The notes below the pieces were generated by a model, which made no database searches, was not told the DNA's origin, and was given only the letters and a program-made list of their open reading frames with translations. 64,000 nucleotides of DNA from Pseudobutyrivibrio sp. (GTDB lineage Bacteria; Bacillota; Clostridia; Lachnospirales; Lachnospiraceae), in the NCBI RefSeq assembly GCF_017471675.1, contig NZ_JAFUSK010000092.1:1-64000 (forward strand). The letters run 5' to 3'. Positions 9,330 to 16,713 of the stretch are shown here, piece after piece; positions within the stretch are counted from its first letter, which is position 1; every line of letters starts with the position of its first letter. The translations under genes and the position numbers were made by a program.

Positions 9330-10184
9330 TCAATCTAAGAATCGTTTTAGCTGAGGCATCCAGTCTCCCAGGAAAACCATATTTTTTTCCATAGCCTCCC
9401 ATATAGGCTCAAGGAAATTTATAATGCATTTATTTACGTCTGACCATTCTGGCTCAGACTTTTTCTTTTGCCTTAGTTCCACCTTCCACTTCTTTTTCAT
9501 GTAGGTATAATCACTATAGCTTGATAGCATTTTAATTCTTGTATCATCTACTGTGATATTTTTCTCTCTAACAAGCTCTGCTAATCTATCCTTTACCTTT
9601 CTTCCGTTTATTGGATTAGCAATAAGGATTTCGTATGCATTCATATATTGATCCATATCATTTATCAGTTCCAGCTTTTCAATAATTTCAAATAGATGCT
9701 TTGATAATTCTTCTTCCTTAGGATTAGTCAAAACATCAACAGTTCTATTTTCATATGCAATCAACTGAATAGTAATTTTCTCTGGTTCGTGTGTTGTTCC
9801 ATGCTTTTTAAAATACAAATGCAGAGGAATATACATTTCATCTACAGTTATTTTTAATGTAATACGATTATCCTCTACAGAACCATTTACTACAAAGCCT
9901 TCTAGTGCAGCCTTTGACATTATTTCCTTTAAGATATCCCTCATATAAAGGATTGCCATCTTATCATCAATATTCTTTACATACTCATAGTAAATATTTG
10001 TAATACAAAGATTCCTATAAACATCCTGGTTAAACTCATTATAATTGCAAAGGTATAGCTCATTACAATATTTACCATTTGCAAGTAACTCAATGATTAT
10101 TTCAGATACTGCTGCCGATAAAAGATTTTTAAATGGAATATTCAGTTTTTCTGCCTTTTCCTTTATTCCTAATCTATTTATCAT
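9330..10184 (-). CDS. AbiEii-like toxin half of a type IV toxin-antitoxin pair
   Basis: The gene lies downstream of an AbiEi-type antitoxin and overlaps it as ATGA (ATG at 10184; a GTG two codons upstream is less likely). AbiEii proteins are nucleotidyltransferase-fold toxins. The product is 284 residues, close to family length, and its second half (LSKHLFEIIEKLELINDMDQYMNAYEIL, in two parts) resembles the helical section after the catalytic fold. However, I cannot find the GS/GG-x-DxD active-site motif; the expected region reads LYLCNYNEFNQD. The assignment leans on context and general layout. Confidence 0.6.
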   Translation of the reverse strand: MINRLGIKEKAEKLNIPFKNLLSAAVSEIIIELLANGKYCNELYLCNYNEFNQDVYRNLCITNIYYEYVKNIDDKMAILYMRDILKEIMSKAALEGFVVNGSVEDNRITLKITVDEMYIPLHLYFKKHGTTHEPEKITIQLIAYENRTVDVLTNPKEEELSKHLFEIIEKLELINDMDQYMNAYEILIANPINGRKVKDRLAELVREKNITVDDTRIKMLSSYSDYTYMKKKWKVELRQKKKSEPEWSDVNKCIINFLEPIWEAMEKNMVFLGDWMPQLKRFLD

Positions 10185-10813
10185 AGCCACACACCCACCA
10201 TGGTCTGAACCTTCTTTAATACCTTTCGCTCCTTAGCATATTCCATTAGCTTTGCAACGTCTTTATCCTCATCCATAATGTATGCCCACACCCCTTGCTT
10301 AAACAAGTCTCTGTCAATTTTTTCCTGATATTTTAATACATCACAGATTAATCTTTCCTTAGTGTAGATTTTCATTTTGCCACCAGCAAAATCTGTTTCT
10401 GTAACACCTAGCTCTAACACCTCTGGTTCTGTATAGTATGGTTCCACTATTGGATAATCTATGTGGAATCTGGATTTAGATGTGTTTTTGTTAATTGCTA
10501 TACTCCATTTATATGGCCTATCATTAAGATATCCGTACACATACAGAGCAGATTCGATTGTAAGAATTCCATCTTCTCCGAAGAGCTTATATATCCATTC
10601 TTCCTCAGAACATTCAAAATACTTTGTAGTGTAATAACCACTTTTTACTCTGATAAGATATCCTTCTTCAACAAATTTCAACACTCGTCTATAGTCAACA
10701 CCTAAGGCCTCTATCTCACTTGTTTTGATTAGACCCCCGTTGTTTTCTACTAAATCATTAATTTGTTCTAACTGGTACTGCTTCTTTTCATCCCTTGAAA
10801 ACAAATTTTCCAT
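10181..10813 (-). CDS. AbiEi-type antitoxin / autoregulator
   Basis: AbiEi antitoxins have an N-terminal winged helix that represses their own promoter and a C-terminal antitoxin domain. This 210-residue protein shows the winged-helix segment SEIEALGVDYRRVLKFVEEG and RVKSGYYTT, then ESALYVYGYLND and TKERLICDVLKYQEKID, all typical of the family. ATG at 10813 is preferred because AGGAG lies about 10 bases upstream; a GTG at 10822 falls too close to it. A strong promoter lies just upstream. Confidence 0.86.
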   Translation of the reverse strand: MENLFSRDEKKQYQLEQINDLVENNGGLIKTSEIEALGVDYRRVLKFVEEGYLIRVKSGYYTTKYFECSEEEWIYKLFGEDGILTIESALYVYGYLNDRPYKWSIAINKNTSKSRFHIDYPIVEPYYTEPEVLELGVTETDFAGGKMKIYTKERLICDVLKYQEKIDRDLFKQGVWAYIMDEDKDVAKLMEYAKERKVLKKVQTMVGVWL

Positions 10814-10852
10814 TTTTTCCACTCCTACATGCTCTACGAGGTTATTTTCTTC

Positions 10853-10881
10853 ATTATCCCATTGTAATACTGCGAAGTCAA
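10853..10881 (-). promoter_or_regulatory. promoter of the AbiE-like operon
   Basis: On the minus strand TTGACT (10881-10876) is followed after 17 bases by GATAAT (10858-10853). It lies about 40 bases upstream of the antitoxin start. AbiEi proteins usually bind inverted repeats in such promoters, but I see no convincing repeat here. Confidence 0.75.
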
Positions 10882-10994
10882 TTAATTAACCAAATCTACA
10901 CATTCTTTTTTGTGACAGTTTTAGTCTTCTATTCAGCTTGTATTTGTCTTATTATATATTTAGTACATTAATTATTGTCTTTGGAGGGAAAATT

Positions 10995-11507
10995 ATGTCT
11001 GAAGAAACTATGGGGCTTAGAAAAAATCCTTCACGCAAGGAGTGCGAAAAGATTATTAGAAAGATTCTTATGACTGAGGTTTTAGAGAGGGGAACCAATG
11101 AACACTTTAAAAGTGCTTCTGATTTTATGGGATATTTTAAATCACTATATCCTGCTAGTGACAGTTTGACCAAGCAGGTTCAACGTGCTGTAAAATCTCT
11201 TGGAATGCCAAAGGATGAACGAGGCTATTTTATAATCAATAAAACAGAGGCTCAGCTTAATCAGGATAAAGAAATTGCTTTTCTAATGCACAAGTGCAAA
11301 TGCGAGCTAGTGCCATTTGAAGAATATCAAACCTTATTTCTAAAAGCTGATGGAAATTATAGAGATTATCTTTATCAGCTTTTATCTGAATCAGAGACCT
11401 TTGCAGATAAGATTATCACCATAATTAACTCTTCTAATGGCTTAATATTGTTTACAAACAACAAACAACAATTAGAAATTATGATAAATAGTTTGATAAA
11501 TAGATAA
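10995..11507 (+). CDS. unrecognised protein, possibly ArgR-like in layout
   Basis: ATG at 10995 follows a GGAGG box, giving 170 residues. I do not recognise the family with confidence. The first half is basic and helical (KECEKIIRKILMTEVLERG, then a segment suggestive of a helix-turn-helix, SDSLTKQVQRAVKSLGM). The C-terminus ends in a strand-helix pattern, GLILFTNNKQQLEIMINSL, faintly like the effector-binding end of ArgR repressors. It lies alone on the plus strand, divergent from the AbiE pair, and is closed by a hairpin at 11555-11588. A DNA-binding regulator is a guess. Confidence 0.6.
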   Translation: MSEETMGLRKNPSRKECEKIIRKILMTEVLERGTNEHFKSASDFMGYFKSLYPASDSLTKQVQRAVKSLGMPKDERGYFIINKTEAQLNQDKEIAFLMHKCKCELVPFEEYQTLFLKADGNYRDYLYQLLSESETFADKIITIINSSNGLILFTNNKQQLEIMINSLINR

Positions 11508-11554
11508 TTTGTTTAAGTTTCTAATACAAAATATTTAGAGTCTGATAATTATAA

Positions 11555-11588
11555 AAACGACAGCTATTTAATTTTTTAGCTGTCGTTT
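11555..11588. terminator. bidirectional terminator
   Basis: Perfect 12-base arms AAACGACAGCTA (11555-11566) and TAGCTGTCGTTT (11577-11588) around a T-rich loop. It sits between the convergent unknown gene and the D-Ala-D-Ala carboxypeptidase gene and has T/A runs on both sides, so it can serve both. Confidence 0.85.
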
Positions 11589-11635
11589 ATTGTTTGATTT
11601 GTCGTATTTATAAATATTTAAGACAATTATAGTCG

Positions 11636-13027
11636 TTATTTACGCCTTTTTCGTCTTCTTCCATTATTTCTAATAATAACCATACCCTTTTTGGATGGCT
11701 TTGCATGTCTACTTTCATATCTATGCTTATATAATAATATATCGCTTGATTTGCTCTTTATAAATAGGATTAATGCAACAAGCGCTGCTATTATTAATAT
11801 AATAAGTCCAATTTTAGGGTAATTAACCTGAATGTATTGTTTACCACTTCCACCCTTTTCTACCGGCAAATTATCAAATGGATAACTTCCTGTTTTTGCA
11901 TTAGTAAACAACAGATTAGCAAACCCTACATTTCTTCCTGCATAAGTATATCTTAGTTGCCCTATCACTGAACTGTTAGACTCGTCACTATATGGAATTA
12001 CTTCAGCAGAAACATCTAACACACTTGCTGTTTTAGGTATTACTATTAACCCTGATTTATCTACCTGGATTAGCTCGCTGTTTTCACTAAGGATTCCTGT
12101 AACATTTGTATCATCCTCTGATATAGATGCGAAATCTGCCACCTTATATGTACTGAAGTTATCAAAGCAATACTCAAATAGATTTGTTGTATCTAAATAC
12201 TGGTCTGTTGTATTATCCTTCATAACTACACAAATAAGTGTCATTCCATCCTTCTTTGCATAAGTTACAAGTGTTGCACCTGCAACAACAGTATATCCTG
12301 TCTTACCGCCTAAGCAATAATCATAGATATATTTGTTAGTCTTGTAGTAGTGAAGCATCTGATGATGGTTATTAAGTGGGGTTGGATCGGCATGCTTATT
12401 TGTAGGTGGAATGGTATAATTCTTAGTTCCTACAATCTCCGCAAATTTTGGAATGGAATATGCTGCTCTTGCAATTAAAGCCATATCATGGGCACTAGTG
12501 TAATGTTCATCATCTGGAAGACCATTGGTGTTATTAAAATGAGTATGTGTACATCCTAATTCCTTTGCCTTAGCATTCATCATATCTACAAAGGATGGTA
12601 TATCACCAGCCACATGCTCTCCTAAAGCATAGGCACACTCATTAGCAGATTCTAGCATCATTCCATATAAGGTCTGCTCCACTGTCATCTCTTCGTTTAC
12701 ATCACGTGCTATACTAGATGAACCAAGCTCTGTTCCATAAACTGCATCTGCCGAAAATACAACTGTTTCATCCAAATCACAGTTTTCCAACACTAAAAGA
12801 GCAGTCATAATTTTTGTTATACTGGCTGGAAAATGCTCATCATCTATATTTTTAGAATACAGAATAGTTCCAGTCTCCTGCTCCATTATTATTGCTGATT
12901 CTGCCGTTACTCCTACACTTCCTGGCCAATAATCTGCTGCCTTTACAGTGCTAAAATTTATAGCCAACAGGCTATTACAAAAAAATAAGAAGACTACAGC
13001 CTTAATTAATATTCTTTTCATTTTCAT
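11636..13027 (-). CDS. dacA: D-alanyl-D-alanine carboxypeptidase (PBP5-like)
   Basis: This penicillin-binding protein trims the terminal D-Ala from peptidoglycan pentapeptides outside the membrane. After a signal peptide (about residues 1-30) the active site triads are visible: SITK (catalytic Ser and Lys, near residue 64), SAN (near 124) and KTG (within GGKTGYTV, near 250). A C-terminal hydrophobic helix (about residues 405-425) is followed by a very basic tail ending RRRKRRK, so the enzyme is probably anchored by a true transmembrane segment. The length of 463 is ordinary. It is divergent from trmB. Confidence 0.93.
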   Translation of the reverse strand: MKMKRILIKAVVFLFFCNSLLAINFSTVKAADYWPGSVGVTAESAIIMEQETGTILYSKNIDDEHFPASITKIMTALLVLENCDLDETVVFSADAVYGTELGSSSIARDVNEEMTVEQTLYGMMLESANECAYALGEHVAGDIPSFVDMMNAKAKELGCTHTHFNNTNGLPDDEHYTSAHDMALIARAAYSIPKFAEIVGTKNYTIPPTNKHADPTPLNNHHQMLHYYKTNKYIYDYCLGGKTGYTVVAGATLVTYAKKDGMTLICVVMKDNTTDQYLDTTNLFEYCFDNFSTYKVADFASISEDDTNVTGILSENSELIQVDKSGLIVIPKTASVLDVSAEVIPYSDESNSSVIGQLRYTYAGRNVGFANLLFTNAKTGSYPFDNLPVEKGGSGKQYIQVNYPKIGLIILIIAALVALILFIKSKSSDILLYKHRYESRHAKPSKKGMVIIRNNGRRRKRRK

Positions 13028-13051
13028 AATCTCTTTCCTTTACGCCTATCT

Positions 13052-13081
13052 AGTATACCTTTCCTTTTTATATACTTGCAA
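13052..13081 (-). promoter_or_regulatory. promoter of the D-Ala-D-Ala carboxypeptidase gene
   Basis: On the minus strand TTGCAA (13081-13076) lies 18 bases before TATACT (13057-13052), about 25 bases upstream of the start codon at 13027. Confidence 0.65.
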
Positions 13082-13101
13082 TACTAATCTGCTAAAATTT
13101 A

Positions 13102-13110
13102 TGGTATAAT
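13102..13110 (+). promoter_or_regulatory. extended -10 promoter of trmB
   Basis: TGG directly before TATAAT (13105-13110) forms an extended -10 element. No good -35 is seen at 17 bases. It lies 30 bases upstream of the trmB start. Confidence 0.6.
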
Positions 13111-13139
13111 CGTCTTTGATTTTATTTTTGGAGGTATAT

Positions 13140-13784
13140 ATGAGATTAAGAAATATCCCAGGTGCTGATGAGGTTGTTAATAACAGTCCATATTGCATTA
13201 ATCAACCAGTAAAGCTTAAGGGTAAATATAAATCAGAATTATTTAATAATGACAATCCGCTCTATATTGAAATCGGCATGGGCAAGGGACAATTTATCAC
13301 TACTTTGGCTAAGCAGAACCCTAATATTAATTACATTGGTATAGAACGATACACAAGTGTACTTTTACGTGCTATTCAAAAGGTAGAGGAAGAAGAAATT
13401 CCAAATCTTAGATTTATCTGTTTTGATGCTGCCGATATTCTTGATATTTTTGCTTGTCACGAGGTAGATAGAATTTATCTTAACTTTAGCGATCCTTGGC
13501 CTAAGGATAGACACGCAAAACGTCGTCTTACATCTTCTACTTTCCTAAATAGATATAATTCTATTTTAGCATTAGATGGTCATATTGAATTTAAGACAGA
13601 TAACAAGGATTTATTCGATTTTTCTGTTGAAGAGATTAATAATCACCTATTATGGAAATTAGATGCTGTTACTTATGATTTACATAATGACCCTGTAATG
13701 AATGAAGGAAACGTAATGACAGAATATGAAGAAAAATTTTCTAGTCAGGGAAATCCAATTTTTAAATTAATAGCTAGTAGATAA
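13140..13784 (+). CDS. trmB: tRNA (guanine-46-N7)-methyltransferase
   Basis: TrmB makes m7G46 in the tRNA variable loop using SAM. The start MRLRNIPGA at 13140 follows GGAGG. Signatures are EIGMGKGQFI (SAM loop, about residues 43-52), YIGIERYTSVLLRA, and the LNFSDPWPKDRHAKRRLTS block with catalytic residues near 120-135. The length of 214 is usual. The gene is monocistronic, flanked by its own promoter and terminator, and is plus-strand in a minus-strand region. Confidence 0.95.
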   Translation: MRLRNIPGADEVVNNSPYCINQPVKLKGKYKSELFNNDNPLYIEIGMGKGQFITTLAKQNPNINYIGIERYTSVLLRAIQKVEEEEIPNLRFICFDAADILDIFACHEVDRIYLNFSDPWPKDRHAKRRLTSSTFLNRYNSILALDGHIEFKTDNKDLFDFSVEEINNHLLWKLDAVTYDLHNDPVMNEGNVMTEYEEKFSSQGNPIFKLIASR

Positions 13785-13790
13785 TATTAT

Positions 13791-13818
13791 GCTCCGCTTT
13801 ATAAGGCGGAGCTGTTTT
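13791..13818 (+). terminator. trmB terminator
   Basis: GCTCCGC (13791-13797) pairs with GCGGAGC (13806-13812), followed by a T run at 13814-13818. Confidence 0.88.
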
Positions 13819-13824
13819 TATATA

Positions 13825-13852
13825 AAAAATACCGCCGATTAATTATCGACGG
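13825..13852 (-). terminator. terminator of the tRNA-Lys gene
   Basis: On the minus strand the arms ACCGTCGAT and ATCGGCGGT (13852-13832) pair with one G-U wobble around AATTA, followed by ATTTTTTAT. It begins a few bases after the tRNA 3' end. Confidence 0.8.
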
Positions 13853-13857
13853 TTAAG

Positions 13858-13930
13858 TGCGCGATCAGGGGTTCGAACCCTGGACACCCTGATTAAGAGT
13901 CAGGTGCTCTGCCAGCTGAGCTAATCGCGC
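13858..13930 (-). tRNA. tRNA-Lys (anticodon CTT)
   Basis: The minus strand folds into a complete cloverleaf: acceptor GCGCGAT/ATCGCGC, D arm with AGCTCAGCTGGCAGAGCA, anticodon loop CTCTTAA and T arm GGGTTCGAACC. CTT reads lysine AAG codons. CCA is not encoded. An upstream promoter and a downstream terminator suggest a single-gene unit. Confidence 0.95.
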
Positions 13931-13968
13931 TCACTTATTAAATTCTTATTGCCTCAGCAACGTATATA

Positions 13969-13997
13969 AGTATATAGCCTAAAACTAATTTTTGCAA
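13969..13997 (-). promoter_or_regulatory. promoter of tRNA-Lys
   Basis: On the minus strand TTGCAA (13997-13992) is followed after 17 bases by TATACT (13974-13969), about 40 bases upstream of the tRNA. Confidence 0.7.
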
Positions 13998-14042
13998 GTC
14001 TTTTTTTATATTTTTTACAACTTTTTTTGTTTATATTTTTAG

Positions 14043-14080
14043 AAAAAATAACACCTGCCTATTTCGGTAAGACAGGTGTT
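14043..14080 (-). terminator. terminator of the CheC/acidic protein operon
   Basis: AACACCTG (14050-14057) and CAGGTGTT (14073-14080) form a stem; on the minus strand it is followed by ATTTTTTC. It lies about 60 bases after the stop of the acidic membrane protein. Confidence 0.8.
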
Positions 14081-14143
14081 AACATATAGTCATTTACTTT
14101 TAGATTGCCATAATCTACTTCATAACATATCCTGCAACAAGTC

Positions 14144-15712
14144 TTAAATATTTGCAAATAGCTTTTCTATTTCTTCTGGACTCATTACTCTGTTAGGATC
14201 TGTCAAATCTACTCCAACATCCGGAATTATAATGGAATCATCCTTTGGCTCTTCCGGTTCTGGTTCAGGCTCTGGCTCTGGTTCTGGAACAGGTTCTTCT
14301 ACTGTTTCTCCAATCTCTTCCAATAAAGCATCCAGATTTGAACCAGGATCATCAGAAGCAGGTGCTTCTGGTTCTACTACTTCATCTATAGTAGGCTCTT
14401 CAATTGCTTCTTCTACAACCGGATTTTCCGGTGGATTTTCTTCTACTGGTGTTTCATCAGGTAACACTTCCTCACTTGGAAGTTCTTCACTTGGAAGTTC
14501 CTCTGTAGTTTCTTCAACAGCAGTGTCTAAATCCAATCCCAAATCATCTACTGCTTCTATCTCATTAGATTCTTCTACTTGTACTTCTTCTGCTGCAGAT
14601 TCCTCTGGTATTGGTTCCTCAGCTACAGGCTCTTCAGGAATATTCTCTAAAACTGGTTCTTCTGTTGTAAGCTCTTCTGTAGTGCTCTCTTCTACAGGTG
14701 CATCCAAATCCAAACCTAAATCATCTACTACCGGTTCCTCAACTACTGCATCTAAATCTAATCCTAAATCATCTACTACTTCTTCTGAATTAGTATCATC
14801 TGTTACAGCCTCTTCAGAAACTAATTCTTCATTTACTGCTTCTTCTACAGGAATATCTTCAAGGATTTGTTCTTCACTTGGAATTTCTTCCATTACCTGT
14901 TCTTCTGTAGAAGGTTCAATATCAGGTTCCGGTTGAATTTCTGATTCTAAATTAATATCCTGCTCTAAACTAATGTCTGGCTCCAGATTAATTTCTGGTT
15001 CAAGACTAATTTCAGGTTCAGGTGCCGCCACTACATCAGGCATTGGTGGTGTTACCATCTGCACTTGCTGCATTTGAGGCATAGGTTGCGCTGTCATCAT
15101 AGGTATTCCATTTTGAATTTTACCTTCGATGATAGATATTTGTGATGTCAACTCTGATATCTTCTGCTGTATATCAAAGTTTGATTCTTTGATTATAGAC
15201 TGCTGCTTTTCAATAATTCGATCATTATTGCTATCTATTTTTGCTTGTATACTTACAAGCTGATTAATCAACTCGTCATTTGAATTCATTAATGCATCTG
15301 TATTTTCTTTGCTTCGAGAAATAGTAACCTTCGCTACAGCTTTCTGAGCATTAATGATATCTTCAGCAGGTAAGGAGCTGTTTTCTTCGATAGCTCGAAG
15401 TCTTTGCTCCATTTCATCAAAGCTCTTTTTAATTACCAGATAAGACGCTTTCTGTGCATTATAGATTTCTTCGTATTTTTCTTGCTCCATATCCTTTTGC
15501 TTTAAGGACATATCCATTAATGCACTAATCAGGAAAAATAGCGCAACTATCATCAAAAGTATTCCCACAGCCATGGCCATAAAATTGCTTTTGAAGTTTA
15601 TCATGATATAGAATTCCATGATAATCAACACAGCAAGCGCAATACTTGCAAGAATTACTTGTATTTTGTCTTTGGCTATTTCTCTTTGAATTTTCTTAGC
15701 GTTCTCGTCCAT
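14144..15712 (-). CDS. membrane-anchored acidic repeat protein with FliM-like C-terminal peptide
   Basis: I know of no named family for this 522-residue protein. Two hydrophobic helices (about residues 18-40 and 44-66) anchor it, followed by a coiled coil (about 68-200) and a 300-residue low-complexity region very rich in Glu, Pro, Val and Ser. Within it VDDLGLDLD occurs three times almost exactly (near residues 312, 328 and 388), plus a degenerate copy. A run of alternating Glu-Pro lies near 485. The last residues, MSPEEIEKLFANI, resemble the N-terminal CheY-binding peptide of FliM/FliY (LSQxEIDxLL). It starts 8 bases after the CheC-like gene. A role as membrane scaffold for a chemotaxis-like phosphatase is my inference. 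Confidence 0.75.
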   Translation of the reverse strand: MDENAKKIQREIAKDKIQVILASIALAVLIIMEFYIMINFKSNFMAMAVGILLMIVALFFLISALMDMSLKQKDMEQEKYEEIYNAQKASYLVIKKSFDEMEQRLRAIEENSSLPAEDIINAQKAVAKVTISRSKENTDALMNSNDELINQLVSIQAKIDSNNDRIIEKQQSIIKESNFDIQQKISELTSQISIIEGKIQNGIPMMTAQPMPQMQQVQMVTPPMPDVVAAPEPEISLEPEINLEPDISLEQDINLESEIQPEPDIEPSTEEQVMEEIPSEEQILEDIPVEEAVNEELVSEEAVTDDTNSEEVVDDLGLDLDAVVEEPVVDDLGLDLDAPVEESTTEELTTEEPVLENIPEEPVAEEPIPEESAAEEVQVEESNEIEAVDDLGLDLDTAVEETTEELPSEELPSEEVLPDETPVEENPPENPVVEEAIEEPTIDEVVEPEAPASDDPGSNLDALLEEIGETVEEPVPEPEPEPEPEPEEPKDDSIIIPDVGVDLTDPNRVMSPEEIEKLFANI

Positions 15713-15720
15713 TGTGCCCC

Positions 15721-16329
15721 CTAATTATCCTTCTTTTCAAATAGAGATACCATATCAAGTGCAAAAGTAATCGGATATAGCTGTACCATAACCGAATCTA
15801 CTATTGTGCCTATTTTTAAATTAAATGTAATCTTTACAAAATCTATTTCTGGTGATTCAAATAACCTTTCAAAAATCTTTACACTCTCAACATCGATATT
15901 ATCTGTCTTTGGTGGGGAAATATCTACAACTCTATCAAGTAGCTGAGACATAGAAGAAGCTGCACTTCCCATCATCTGGTTCATAGCCTCAGATACTGCT
16001 GATAATTGAATCTCGCCAATTTCTCCTGGATTTGCTACACCAGGTCCCCCCATCATCAAATCAGCAATTATCTTAACATCATCTTCTTTTAATATTAATA
16101 CATTACTACCTGATAACCCCTTCACATAATTAATATGTACTAGCACACATACATTATGATAATCGTCCAATGACTCACTTTTTCTTATCAACTCAATCTT
16201 TGGAGTTGTAATATCTACTTTTAAATTATTTAAAAGAGCACTAAGAGACGTTGCTGATGAGCCCATACTTATATTAGCAATTTCCCCCAGTGTATCTTGC
16301 TGTTCCTTAGTAAGTGTTACATCTGCCAT
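15721..16329 (-). CDS. cheC: CheC/FliY-type CheY-P phosphatase
   Basis: CheC-family proteins dephosphorylate CheY-P. The 202-residue protein has both active-site helices: DTLGEIAN (about residues 11-18) and SAVSEAMN (about residues 106-113), each fitting D/S-x3-E-x2-N, and each followed by the expected Pro about 22-24 residues later (DITTP and DISPP). The NISMGSSATSLSALL wording is closest to the CheC part of FliY, but the FliN-like C-terminal domain and the N-terminal CheY-binding peptide are absent. No flagellar genes occur in the window. An AAGGAGG box precedes the start. It forms a two-gene unit with the acidic membrane protein. Confidence 0.88.
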   Translation of the reverse strand: MADVTLTKEQQDTLGEIANISMGSSATSLSALLNNLKVDITTPKIELIRKSESLDDYHNVCVLVHINYVKGLSGSNVLILKEDDVKIIADLMMGGPGVANPGEIGEIQLSAVSEAMNQMMGSAASSMSQLLDRVVDISPPKTDNIDVESVKIFERLFESPEIDFVKITFNLKIGTIVDSVMVQLYPITFALDMVSLFEKKDN

Positions 16330-16540
16330 TAGCCTTTTCCTCCTTTTGATTTTCTCCCTTTTTTTAAGAATCTAAAGAAGTGCTTTTTTAACCCCATTAA
16401 TCATTGTCAAATAACTATTAATTAGATTATACAATATTTGCAATTTTTAGACTACTTTTCACACTAAAAGTATTGTAACCTAATATTGCGAAATATCTGT
16501 GGACAAATTGTTATTAAACACTATAAAATCCACAAAAAAA
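16330..16540. other. AT-rich intergenic stretch upstream of the cheC-like gene
   Basis: No gene is seen. On the minus strand a TATAAT occurs near 16426-16431, but no -35 at proper spacing, so the promoter of the cheC-like operon is not settled. No sigma-28-type motility promoter is recognisable. Confidence 0.4.
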
Positions 16541-16565
16541 AGAAGCCGATATAAAATCGACTTCT
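16533..16565 (-). terminator. terminator of tRNA-Arg
   Basis: On the minus strand AGAAGTCGAT and ATCGGCTTCT (16565-16541) pair with one wobble, followed by eight T residues (16540-16533). It starts 10 bases after the tRNA. Confidence 0.9.
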
Positions 16566-16575
16566 AAAAATATAA

Positions 16576-16649
16576 TGTTCGAGATGGGATTCGAACCCAC
16601 GACCTTCCGCTTAGGAGGCGGACGCTCTATCCAGCTGAGCTACTCAAAC
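16576..16649 (-). tRNA. tRNA-Arg (anticodon CCT)
   Basis: The minus strand gives a full cloverleaf: acceptor GTTTGAG/CTCGAAC with one wobble pair, D arm AGCTCAGCTGGATAGAGCG, anticodon stem TCCGC/GCGGA with loop CTCCTAA, and T arm GTGGGTTCGAATCCCAT. The anticodon CCT reads AGG. CCA is not encoded. Confidence 0.95.
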
Positions 16650-16662
16650 AAGCAACTATTTG

Positions 16663-16691
16663 ATTTTAATCTACTATAGAAGAAAAATCAA
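16663..16691 (-). promoter_or_regulatory. promoter of tRNA-Arg
   Basis: On the minus strand TTGATT (16691-16686), a 17-base spacer, then TAAAAT (16668-16663), 14 bases ahead of the tRNA. It lies in the gap just after the DUF3881 gene. Confidence 0.7.
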
Positions 16692-16713
16692 TGCTTTATT
16701 ACTCTTTAAATCA

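Noticed and set aside
14232..14936. Long plus-strand frame rich in Ser and Gly opposite the acidic repeat gene
   Set aside because: It is the mirror of the repetitive Glu/Asp/Pro codons on the other strand; low complexity explains its length.
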